Positions 7,655 to 15,573 of a stretch of DNA of 36,669 nt are shown piece after piece. The DNA lies in the NCBI GenBank assembly GCA_022360105.1, contig JAKSDL010000221.1:1-36669 (forward strand), in the 5' to 3' direction. The position numbers and the translations under genes are program-made. Positions within the stretch are counted from its first letter, which is position 1. Each line of letters starts with the position of its first letter. Under the pieces are notes generated by a model, which saw nothing but the letters and a program-made list of their open reading frames with translations, did no database searches and had not been told where the DNA came from. This stretch comes from Pseudomonadota bacterium. GTDB lineage: Bacteria; SAR324; XYD2-FULL-50-16; JAHJRI01.

Positions 7655-10531
7655 CTAACTGCAGCCCTGGCTTGCACCACAGGTAATGCACACATAACAG
7701 GTGCCGGTCCGCATAAATTCAATTCCACCACACTCGCCACAAGGCATATGATCGCTGGTGGCAACAGGGGTATGCCCGTTTTCTTCAACATGACCCGGAT
7801 TGCTTGAAACCGAGGCCGGATTAGAGGGATTTGATGCTTCCCTGGGGGGAGCTACTTCCGGTGGTGTGATCTGAAAAAAGTCTGTCCTGCCAAGGTAGGT
7901 GTATCCTAAAATGCGGAAAATAGCGTCGATTAATGAGGTTGCACTTTTCAAATACGGGTGACCTTCTACGTATCCATGAGGTTCGAATTTGGTGAAGGAG
8001 AATCGTTCTACTAATTTTTCCAAGGGAACCCCATGCTGCAAACTGAAAGAGATGGCAATAGCAAACTGGTTCATCAGTGCGCGAACGGTTGAACCCTCTT
8101 TATATCCTAGGTCAACAAAAATCTCGCCCAAGGTACCGTCCGGATTTTCACCGCTTCTCAGGAAAACCTTGGTACCACCAATTTTAAACTCCCAGGTTTT
8201 TCCGCTTCGCTCATCAGGTAATCGTTTGGATTGGCCCCAGTCGAGAATCTTCTTGTCTACCTTTTCAGCGTACTTGGATTCCAGTTTTTCGATCTCTTTT
8301 TTAAGAAAATTAATAGTCTCAAAGTTTTCCGAGTCTTCCTTATCCGGAGCTGTTGTAAGTGGTTGAGATCCTTTAGATCCGTCCCTGTAGATGGCAATAG
8401 CTTTTAAGCCAAGACGCCAGGATTCTATGTAGATATTGTAAATGTCCTCTGCTGTGCACTCATGAGGTATATTGACCGTTTTACTGATCGCACCGCTGAT
8501 AAAGGGCTGAATTGCTGCCATCATTTTGACATGACCCATGGGATCGATTGATCTTTTTCCATCTCCACCAGGCATGGCGCAGTCAAATATGGCGAGGTGT
8601 TCCTTTTTAACTTCCTGGGCGCCTTCGATGGTAGATGCGGATTTAATGTGTTCCGTGATTGAATCGATCTGAGAATCGGTATATCCCAGCTGAGAAAGAA
8701 CGTGTGGGACACTTTGGTTTACCATGGGAATCACGCCACCCCCGGCAAGTTTCTTCCACATAACCAGTGAAAAAGCGGGTTCAACACCGGTTGTAGCACA
8801 ATCCATTAATAGTCCAATAGTTCCCGTCGGGGCTAAAACTGTCACCTGTGAATTTCGGAATCCGAACTTCTCCCCTTTCTCAAGCACACCTTTCCAGCAG
8901 TTTCGTGCCTCTTTCAACAAACTTGAAGAAATTGAATTATTTTTGATGTTGTATGTGTCTTTTTCTACGGAGTCTGCATGCTTTTTCATGACTCGCAACA
9001 TTGCATCTTCATTCTTTTTGTACCCCTTAAACGCCCCGACCAACGATGCCATTTCCGCGCTGACTTCATATGCATGCCCCGTCATAATAGCTGTAACCAG
9101 ACCTGAAATGGCTCTTCCGTCGGCACTGTCATAGGGGTGACCGAACATCATAATCAAAGTACCCAAGTTTGCATATCCAAGTCCTAATGGTCTGTATTCA
9201 TGACTATTGACGGCTATTTTTTTAGTCGGATAGCTGGCAAAGTCAACCAGGATATCCTGGGCAACAAGCATAATGCGACAAGCTCTCTTAAAACTTTCAG
9301 CATCAAATTGATTATCTTTGAAGAATTTGATGAGGTTTAAACTGGAGAGATTACAGGCTGAATCATCCAGAAACATGTATTCAGAGCAGGGGTTTGACGA
9401 TCGAATGGGGGCTGTGTTTGAACAGGTATGCCAGTCATTTATTATGGAGTCGTACTGTATTCCCGGATCTGCGCAAGACCATGCCGCCTTACTGATTTTC
9501 TGGAATAACCATCGCGCTTTGAATGTTTTGTCGACTTTCCCGTTGGTTCTGTTGATAGTTTCCCAATCCTTGTCATCTTCAACCGCTTTCATAAATTCAT
9601 CGGAAAGCCGCACGGAATTGTTACTGTTTTGACCGCTGATAGTGGCATAGGCTTCACCGTTAAAATCAGACTCATATCCTTGCGCAACTAGCGACAGGGC
9701 TTTCTTTTCTTCTTTGACTTTCCAGTCTATGAAATCGACAATTTCCGGATGATCGGCATCCAGACAGCGCATAACTGCGGCCCTTCTTGTTGTTCCACCG
9801 CTTTTGATAGCGCCTGCCGCACTGTCGAGAACTTTCAGAAAACTCAAAAGGCCTGAGCTCTTGCCCCCTCCGCTGAGCCTTTCATTGTTTCCTCTCAGGT
9901 TACTCATGTTTGATCCGGTACCACTGCCATATTTAAATAGGTTTGCTTCGTTTTTCGCAAGTTCAAAAATGCTGTTCAAATCATCTTCCACACTCTGGAT
10001 GAAACAAGCACTAGCTTGAGGTCGCTGATACTGGTTCTTGATTTTTACATAACTTTCTTTACCATCCCAGGCGTAGTTCTCACCATTTCCCTTGATCTTG
10101 TATTTGTGATGAAGACCGATATTGAACCAGACTGGACTGTTAAACGCGGAATACTGGTGAAGTAGAAGCCATTGGAGGTCGTTTTTGAAGTTGCAGGCAT
10201 CATCATCAGAGGCAAAATAACCAGCGTTTTTTCCATAATCTGCGATAGTATCCGCCACTCTGAAAATCAACTGCTTGACACTGTATTCATGACCTCTTTC
10301 GTTGGGAACCCCGGCTTTACGGAAGTATTTTGAGGCGGCAATATTTGTCGCCAGTTGACTCCATGGTTTAGGGACCTCAATATCGTTCATTTCGAAAATG
10401 ACACTTCCATCCGCTGATGTGATGGAGCTTTCCCTGCTTTCCCATTCGATGGTATCCCAAACAGTCGGGGTCTCATCAGATTTTTCAAAAAACGATGCTT
10501 TGAACGTTAATCCTTTTTTTCGGCTTGACAT
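7655..10531 (-). CDS. nrdJ: Adenosylcobalamin-dependent (class II) ribonucleoside-diphosphate reductase
   Basis: The class II enzyme makes deoxyribonucleotides with adenosylcobalamin as radical source, working with or without oxygen. The chain has 958 residues from ATG 10531. Visible are FKYGSGTGSNMSNLRG, the NPCSEYMFLDDSACNLSSLNL-type active site (first Cys at about residue 382, with the essential Glu two positions later), APTGTIGLLMDC for phosphate binding, and a C-terminal zinc-ribbon-like tail CGECGG...CVCITCGASQGCS that carries the redox cysteines. A GTG at 10543 would add four residues but has no ribosome binding site; the ATG has GTGGGA at a suitable distance. The gene stands alone with a ~300-base leader. 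No B12 riboswitch box or NrdR box was recognised there. Confidence 0.95.
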   Translation of the reverse strand: MSSRKKGLTFKASFFEKSDETPTVWDTIEWESRESSITSADGSVIFEMNDIEVPKPWSQLATNIAASKYFRKAGVPNERGHEYSVKQLIFRVADTIADYGKNAGYFASDDDACNFKNDLQWLLLHQYSAFNSPVWFNIGLHHKYKIKGNGENYAWDGKESYVKIKNQYQRPQASACFIQSVEDDLNSIFELAKNEANLFKYGSGTGSNMSNLRGNNERLSGGGKSSGLLSFLKVLDSAAGAIKSGGTTRRAAVMRCLDADHPEIVDFIDWKVKEEKKALSLVAQGYESDFNGEAYATISGQNSNNSVRLSDEFMKAVEDDKDWETINRTNGKVDKTFKARWLFQKISKAAWSCADPGIQYDSIINDWHTCSNTAPIRSSNPCSEYMFLDDSACNLSSLNLIKFFKDNQFDAESFKRACRIMLVAQDILVDFASYPTKKIAVNSHEYRPLGLGYANLGTLIMMFGHPYDSADGRAISGLVTAIMTGHAYEVSAEMASLVGAFKGYKKNEDAMLRVMKKHADSVEKDTYNIKNNSISSSLLKEARNCWKGVLEKGEKFGFRNSQVTVLAPTGTIGLLMDCATTGVEPAFSLVMWKKLAGGGVIPMVNQSVPHVLSQLGYTDSQIDSITEHIKSASTIEGAQEVKKEHLAIFDCAMPGGDGKRSIDPMGHVKMMAAIQPFISGAISKTVNIPHECTAEDIYNIYIESWRLGLKAIAIYRDGSKGSQPLTTAPDKEDSENFETINFLKKEIEKLESKYAEKVDKKILDWGQSKRLPDERSGKTWEFKIGGTKVFLRSGENPDGTLGEIFVDLGYKEGSTVRALMNQFAIAISFSLQHGVPLEKLVERFSFTKFEPHGYVEGHPYLKSATSLIDAIFRILGYTYLGRTDFFQITPPEVAPPREASNPSNPASVSSNPGHVEENGHTPVATSDHMPCGECGGIEFMRTGTCYVCITCGASQGCS

Positions 10532-10617
10532 TGTGTATCCCACTCAGTAATGACGTTTTCCTTTCCGAACCGAGCAACCAAGAGTTACCGGTTTGACTAA
10601 TAACACCCCAGAATCGC

Positions 10618-10652
10618 GAGCTTTCAAGCAGGGGTTGCTTTTACAAAAGCTC
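10618..10652 (-). promoter_or_regulatory. Nested hairpin in the nrdJ leader
   Basis: Two stems share one axis: GAGCTTT (10618-10624) pairs with AAAGCTC (10646-10652), and inside it AAGCA (10626-10630) pairs with TGCTT (10636-10640) around a GGGGT loop. It lies about 90 bases before the nrdJ ATG and could act in the mRNA leader. Its role is unknown. Confidence 0.35.
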
Positions 10653-10669
10653 ACACTCTTTTAAAAAGT

Positions 10670-10698
10670 CAAATACCTCGCATAGATTGCGGTATTTG
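10670..10698 (-). terminator. Terminator after the ATP-grasp gene
   Basis: CAAATAC (10670-10676) pairs with GTATTTG (10692-10698), and CGCA pairs with TGCG inside, with a two-base bulge. On the minus strand a CTTTTT run follows, the arrangement of an intrinsic terminator for the gene ending at 10832. A T-run also follows on the plus strand, so it may work both ways. A run of 13 T lies at 10757-10769 between stop and hairpin. Confidence 0.6.
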
Positions 10699-10831
10699 CA
10701 TTTTTGAGAGCAGTCTTGGAGAAATAAATTATTTTAAAGCTAAGTGCAATTGGATATTTTTTTTTTTTTACCCGTTGCACGCAACTAATTGAAACTAAAA
10801 ACTTTAGAAGTTATTAAACAAAAATAAATAC

Positions 10832-12100
10832 CTATAACTTAACTCTTTGAAATAACGAAGGATAAAGTTGAGACAATAAATTAGTTAATAAATCTTTTGT
10901 GTTGGCTCCGACCAAAATTGTGATTAAACTAACAGGTCTTTGTGTTGAAGGGACAGCGTTAATAATCGAAATTATACAATCAAGCTTGCTTTCCAACGAA
11001 CGACAAAAATCGAAAAAAGAAGGCAGATCTTGTTTGGAAGTATCTTTGAGGAAAAAATTGGCAAAAAAGCCGAATCTACGGGAGTTTAGTATTCGATTCC
11101 ATTCGTAGGCGATTCTGCCCATGGTATAGCGGGCATTTATTTCAATAAGCTTTAACTCACCATCTTTTGTTTTTAGTAAATCCAGACCGATTGGTCCCCG
11201 ATATCCCACGTTTGCAAGGTATGAAAAAAGAGGCTTGAACGACTCTTTAAGGTTGACCAAAATATTATTCTCGGTTAGGTCAAGTAGGTTACCCAGATAG
11301 CTTCCGTTGCTGTTGGAAAACATACGAGTCAGGGTTAAAATGTCAGTATTTCCTTCTGTATCCAATTCCGCCTGAATACTATATTCAGAATCTATGTCAA
11401 GTGCCTTTTCCAGAAGAATTCCTCCTGATTGTCTAATCCATGATAACCATTCCGACATTTTCCTGGAAATAATTACCCCGTCGGATACGGAATCAGAAAG
11501 TCTCCCTGATGCACCAAAATAGTGTTTAATTTTAACCTGTGAAAATTCGGAAATAAACCTGTATATTTCACTTTTAAGGGAATTTAAGGAAATTTTTCGA
11601 TTTTTTATCTGAACGGAAGGTATATGAAACGATTCCGGAAGTAGATTAGATCGGATAAAATCCGAAGTTTCCTTGGAATTTACGTGTGAAATAGTGTCTT
11701 CAAAAGATTCCGAAAGAGTATTTTTGCATTGAGCAGTTGCCAATGAAATAGCTTTTGGGCTCCATCCCCAGGGGGAGAGTTCAAATTCAGCAGGAAAGTT
11801 GTTTTGATTGTTTATTGCGTTAAAATCTTGCCAAACGCAGTTGCTTTCGCCATTTTCCAGAACAATGTTTAAAAATTCAGGAATGTTGGGAAAATAGCTC
11901 TTGTATTTATTGAGGAGAATATCCGGTGGGGATTGATAGACCAAAACAGCGTCATGTTTACCGGCCAAAGGAGCAAATAAAATTGAACTGCGGTTTAAAA
12001 ACCACCAGGGAGTTTTCTGCTGATGATACAGCTTGACAGCAGGTTGATTTGCCAGTTCAAATTCAAAATCATAGTTGTATGACCATAATTTCCTCGACAT
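10832..12100 (-). CDS. ATP-grasp domain protein of unknown substrate
   Basis: ATP-grasp enzymes join a carboxylate to an amine or thiol through an acyl phosphate. The 422 residues look like a divergent member. ILLEKALDIDSEYSIQAELD resembles the clasp strand, and about residues 296-330 (GYRGPIGLDLL, then GELKLIEINARYTMGR) match the metal-binding strand pair in which Glu and Asn ligate magnesium. A C-terminal extension of about 80 residues has no clear features. There is no signal peptide, so it is cytoplasmic. The start has AAAGGGG eight bases upstream. It lies 22 bases after the GT9 gene on the same strand, suggesting a role in modifying a cell-surface glycan or its precursor. That link is inference, and the substrate cannot be named. 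Confidence 0.7.
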   Translation of the reverse strand: MSRKLWSYNYDFEFELANQPAVKLYHQQKTPWWFLNRSSILFAPLAGKHDAVLVYQSPPDILLNKYKSYFPNIPEFLNIVLENGESNCVWQDFNAINNQNNFPAEFELSPWGWSPKAISLATAQCKNTLSESFEDTISHVNSKETSDFIRSNLLPESFHIPSVQIKNRKISLNSLKSEIYRFISEFSQVKIKHYFGASGRLSDSVSDGVIISRKMSEWLSWIRQSGGILLEKALDIDSEYSIQAELDTEGNTDILTLTRMFSNSNGSYLGNLLDLTENNILVNLKESFKPLFSYLANVGYRGPIGLDLLKTKDGELKLIEINARYTMGRIAYEWNRILNSRRFGFFANFFLKDTSKQDLPSFFDFCRSLESKLDCIISIINAVPSTQRPVSLITILVGANTKDLLTNLLSQLYPSLFQRVKL

Positions 12101-12122
12101 TAGCTTGCCCCTTTGTCAAATC

Positions 12123-13196
12123 CTAGGATTTGACAATCGATACGACTTTCTCCAAAACATCATTTGCCTTAATAGTATCCATACAGTAGTAAAACTTGCA
12201 TTTTTCCCCTTTGCATCGGAATTTCTGTTTACAAGCGACATCAGGGGAATAGATTTTTCCTTTGGAAAGAAACGGTTCCCATCTTCTGGCTGATTGAACT
12301 TTTATGGGCGGGTAAAAAGAGACCAACGGTGTACCGACAGCGTTAGCTAGGTGTGTAGGACCTGTACTTGGGCCAATGTAAGCTTTGCAGCGGGAAAGTA
12401 ATATCGCGAGTTCTCGTAAATCAAATATTCCAGCTGAATTGATTACTTTTGGTTTTTCGGAAATCGATGATCCCTTTATCAAGTGCTGATTACCTTGAAA
12501 CTCCTTTTTTCCGGCACCTGTAAGCCAGACCAAAAAGTCCTGGTTCAACAATCCGCTTAATAAATCTGCGTAAAATTCAGCTTCCATATTCAAGGCGGAA
12601 TCGTTCATTCCGGGATGAAGGGCGATCCATTTGATTTCTTTTCCAATACTGGCGTAAAGTGACTTGTGTTTTGACAGAAACGCTTGTGTCTCCTTTTCCG
12701 AAAGGTATAGACGTGGTTTAATACGGTTGTTAATCGGAAAATTGAAAACTTTGAGCAGTTCAAGGTTATATTCTGCCTCGTTTTTGATTGACTTTGAGCG
12801 TTTTTGAATTACCGGGTGCGTATATTGAAACAGGGCAGAAGGTTTGCTTAAAGGACCTATGCGGATAGGTATATGTTTTAATTCGGGTAACAAGTCGAGA
12901 ATGAAGGGATCATTAACCAGTACCAATAGAGCATCGAACGATCCTGCTTTGATTTTTGCCAGCAATGAATCTTGATCCATAGCCTTATGGGCGGGGATCA
13001 CCTCATCCACAAAAGGATTGTTTTTGAGTAGAGGGACAACGATATTATTACATAAAACAGTGATATGCGGGTTGTGCTCTCTTTTTAATGCTTCAAATAC
13101 CGGTAGAGAAAGTATGAAATCACCAATTCTGTCGGTCCTTGAGATTAGAAGTCGTTTTGGTATTGAATTTTTTAACTTTTTAAAGAAGTATGCCAT
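12123..13196 (-). CDS. Glycosyltransferase family 9 (heptosyltransferase-like)
   Basis: GT9 enzymes transfer ADP-heptose to the lipopolysaccharide core on the inner face of the cytoplasmic membrane. This 357-residue protein has the N-terminal KRLLISRTDRIGDFILSLP signature of the family, the donor-site region IALHPGMNDSALN, and YIGPSTGPTHLANAVGTPLVSFYPP in the C-terminal Rossmann half. A cysteine-rich tail, CKQKFRCKGEKCKFYYCMDTI, is also common in the family. The start codon is only 3 bases from that of the divergent GT9 gene, and no ribosome binding site is visible. The ATP-grasp gene follows at 22 bases. Heptose as the sugar is inferred from the family; other ADP- or nucleotide sugars are possible. 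Confidence 0.88.
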   Translation of the reverse strand: MAYFFKKLKNSIPKRLLISRTDRIGDFILSLPVFEALKREHNPHITVLCNNIVVPLLKNNPFVDEVIPAHKAMDQDSLLAKIKAGSFDALLVLVNDPFILDLLPELKHIPIRIGPLSKPSALFQYTHPVIQKRSKSIKNEAEYNLELLKVFNFPINNRIKPRLYLSEKETQAFLSKHKSLYASIGKEIKWIALHPGMNDSALNMEAEFYADLLSGLLNQDFLVWLTGAGKKEFQGNQHLIKGSSISEKPKVINSAGIFDLRELAILLSRCKAYIGPSTGPTHLANAVGTPLVSFYPPIKVQSARRWEPFLSKGKIYSPDVACKQKFRCKGEKCKFYYCMDTIKANDVLEKVVSIVKS

Positions 13197-13199
13197 TGT

Positions 13200-14243
13200 A
13201 TGAATGTCAAACGTATTTTAGTTATTCGTTTTTCTTCCCTTGGGGATATTATTCTTCTTACCCCTGTTTTTCGTGAGTTAAAGAAACAATATAATGATTC
13301 AAGAATCGATTTTTTGACCTCCAGTACCTTTGAGTCGGTATGTAATCACAATCCTCATGTTTCATCCATCATCACTTTTAATAGAAAGGATGAGGCTTTG
13401 GAAACTAAAAAAGTCGTTTCCTTGCTTCGGAATAATCATTACGATCTGATCATCGATGCTCACAATTCTATTCGTAGCAGGGTACTCCTCATCAAGGCCT
13501 TCGGTTTTTATTATTGGAGGAGATCTTCCATAGTGTCGATTGATAAACGAAGCTGGAAGCGAAACTTGTTATTATCATTAAAAGTAAATTTGTTAAAAAA
13601 TGCTGTTTCCCAACGGGAAGCTTACTGTCAATTGATCCCTTCGGTGCCCGGGTCTAAACAGCCAAACAGCTCAACAGAGCTATTTCCAAACAGTGATGAT
13701 CAAGAGCGTGTAAAAGCCATTTTGCATGATTTTTGCGGTGAAGGGAAGTTATTAGTCGGGTTGGGGCCGGGTGCCTCTTTTACCGGAAAATGCTGGCCAA
13801 AAGAAAAGTTTTTAGCCCTTAGCTCAAAGTTGCAGGAAATGGGCGCTGCAATTGTCTTACTGGGGGGAAAAAACGACACTGAAGCATTCTGGATCGAGTC
13901 CCGTTGCCATTCTCCCCTCTTGAATGTTGCCGGAAAACTGACCTATCTTGAGACTGCGGCAATGTTGAGGGAATGCAGGTTTTCCATCAGCAACGATTCG
14001 GCCATAGTCCATTTCTCAGAAGCGATGGGGACGCCATCAATTGCTATCTTTGGCCCAACCGCCAAAGAGTTCGGGTACGGTCCATTTTTGCCCGAGAGCA
14101 GGCTTTTGGAAGTTTTATTGAACTGCAGACCGTGTAGCAGGAATGGAAAAGGTGTTTGTCAAAACCCTAACATCAGGCAGTGTTTGAATGATATATCTGT
14201 GGATATGGTATTTAGTGCAGCGAGGGAGTTGATGGACAAATAA
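13200..14243 (+). CDS. Glycosyltransferase family 9 (heptosyltransferase II-like)
   Basis: A second GT9 enzyme of 347 residues, transcribed away from the first. It starts MNVKRILVIRFSSLGDIILLTP, the classical N-terminal motif. VGLGPGASFTGKCWPKEKF lies in the donor-binding half, followed by LLGGKND, then FSISNDSAIVHFSEAMGTPSIAIFGPT, with the conserved NDSxxxH site for ADP-sugar. The tail CRPCSRNGKGVCQNP...CLNDI is again cysteine-rich. Its similarity to heptosyltransferase II (WaaF) is stronger than that of the neighbouring gene. No clear ribosome binding site precedes the ATG; translation signals would lie inside the beginning of the opposite gene. Together the two probably add successive inner-core sugars. 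Confidence 0.9.
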   Translation: MNVKRILVIRFSSLGDIILLTPVFRELKKQYNDSRIDFLTSSTFESVCNHNPHVSSIITFNRKDEALETKKVVSLLRNNHYDLIIDAHNSIRSRVLLIKAFGFYYWRRSSIVSIDKRSWKRNLLLSLKVNLLKNAVSQREAYCQLIPSVPGSKQPNSSTELFPNSDDQERVKAILHDFCGEGKLLVGLGPGASFTGKCWPKEKFLALSSKLQEMGAAIVLLGGKNDTEAFWIESRCHSPLLNVAGKLTYLETAAMLRECRFSISNDSAIVHFSEAMGTPSIAIFGPTAKEFGYGPFLPESRLLEVLLNCRPCSRNGKGVCQNPNIRQCLNDISVDMVFSAARELMDK

Positions 14244-14336
14244 TTCTTTATCGCAAATTGACTTTTTGCTGTTTCCGCTTAAGAATCGAAGTTAAGGCAA
14301 CACGTGATTTTCTTATTTTTACACTGGAAAGATGAG

Positions 14337-15359
14337 ATGAAATACCTGGTTATCGTCAATTCGAATCTAAGCAGAAAAACGGAATGGTTTTGGGCGAAGA
14401 ATCGAAATAAGATAAACAAGTATTTTCCGGAATATGAGCACTGGTTTCCTGCCACCCGATTTTTCAAAGTTCCCTTGGATATCAACCAGTTTGAGGTTGT
14501 TTTATTGATTGGTGATGATACCTTCTTTAGTTGTTTTATTAACTCGGTGTTCTACGAAATGACCCCGGGAAAAAAGCAAACCAAAATTGCTTTTGTTCCC
14601 GACAACAAAAAATCCGCTATTACCAAAGCCCTGGGCATTTCCTCCAGTCTTTCCTCCCAGCTCGATCTCATCACTACAAAGCAATCTCTTCTGTTGGATT
14701 TGGTCAAGTGTCATTATTTGGATAAAAAAGGTATACCCAGGAGTCATTTTATGTTGAATGACGCTGTTATTGGCATGTCTCCTACCAGGATGCCTTTTCT
14801 GATTAAAACTGTTGCTGAAATAGCAAAAAACTCAGGATTTTTGCCTTTCAGAAAGAGAAGCAAACGCATAAAGCTGTACACCGATGGAAACAAAATTTTT
14901 GAAGGACATTACATGTTTTCGACTGTCATGCTCGGCCATAAACTGGTAAACGGTCCAGCCATTCCGGGACAGAAAAAGCCTCGGTGTAATCTGACAAATT
15001 TTGATTATATTCAGATCAATGCGGTTCCCAACCAGGGTTTTGAAGATCAGATCGACAACTCCAACAGACGTTTTGTGGAGTCAAAATCAAAGTATTTAGT
15101 TTCCAGAAGTTTTGAAGATCTTACCATAAAGGCCGAGGGACAGGAAAATACTGTCATTGTTGATGGAATACATTTGGGCAAACTTCCTGCCACTTTCTCC
15201 TTTCTTCCCAAAGCGATTCGGGTCATAGCTCCAATGATCATGGTACGTGTGAGGCAACCCTGGCACAAGAAGGTTTCGGCGGCTGCATTTCCTAAGCCGA
15301 TCGGCAGCAGAAACAGTTTGAGAATATATTCTGAAGAAGAAACCTTTGACCGTTTTTAA
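14337..15359 (+). CDS. Divergent diacylglycerol kinase-fold protein (YegS/BmrU-like)
   Basis: The 340-residue product follows the order of motifs in the diacylglycerol/sphingosine kinase superfamily: KYLVIVNSNLSRK at the N-terminus, LLIGDDTFFSCFINSV where the family has GGDGTxxEVVNGL, FVPDNKKSAITKALGI in the place of PLGTGNDFARxLGI, HFMLNDAVIGM, and near the end VDGIHLGKLPATFSFLPKAIRVIAP, matching the usual DGE...P...V.P strand. The glycine-rich nucleotide motif reads IGDDT, so catalysis is uncertain; it may bind lipid or nucleotide without phosphorylating. ATG 14337 was chosen over GTG 14304 because GGAAAG lies five bases before it. It follows the GT9 gene by about 90 bases, pointing to an envelope-lipid role. 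Confidence 0.7.
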   Translation: MKYLVIVNSNLSRKTEWFWAKNRNKINKYFPEYEHWFPATRFFKVPLDINQFEVVLLIGDDTFFSCFINSVFYEMTPGKKQTKIAFVPDNKKSAITKALGISSSLSSQLDLITTKQSLLLDLVKCHYLDKKGIPRSHFMLNDAVIGMSPTRMPFLIKTVAEIAKNSGFLPFRKRSKRIKLYTDGNKIFEGHYMFSTVMLGHKLVNGPAIPGQKKPRCNLTNFDYIQINAVPNQGFEDQIDNSNRRFVESKSKYLVSRSFEDLTIKAEGQENTVIVDGIHLGKLPATFSFLPKAIRVIAPMIMVRVRQPWHKKVSAAAFPKPIGSRNSLRIYSEEETFDRF

Positions 15360-15537
15360 CACCTGGATATCTGTCTTTTTCCAGAACTCCATTTTAACAT
15401 TCCTGTGAGGGAATTTCGGTATTCTTGAAGGGTGAAGCCTGGCCGGAAAAGTTATTGAAAATAAAACCTGTTGCAGGGTTTTGGAGGGAATCGGGTTGAT
15501 TGGTTGGGAGAGTTAAAAGGGGGGGGCCAGTGAAAAT

Positions 15538-15563
15538 GGGTGGCTGTTTTCGACTAGCCACCC
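15538..15563 (-). terminator. rpsA terminator
   Basis: GGGTGGCT (15538-15545) pairs with AGCCACCC (15556-15563) around a 10-base loop, 11 bases beyond the rpsA stop. On the minus strand ATTTTC follows, a short T-run. A run of eight G lies close by at 15519-15526. Confidence 0.75.
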
Positions 15564-15573
15564 TGATTGAAAC

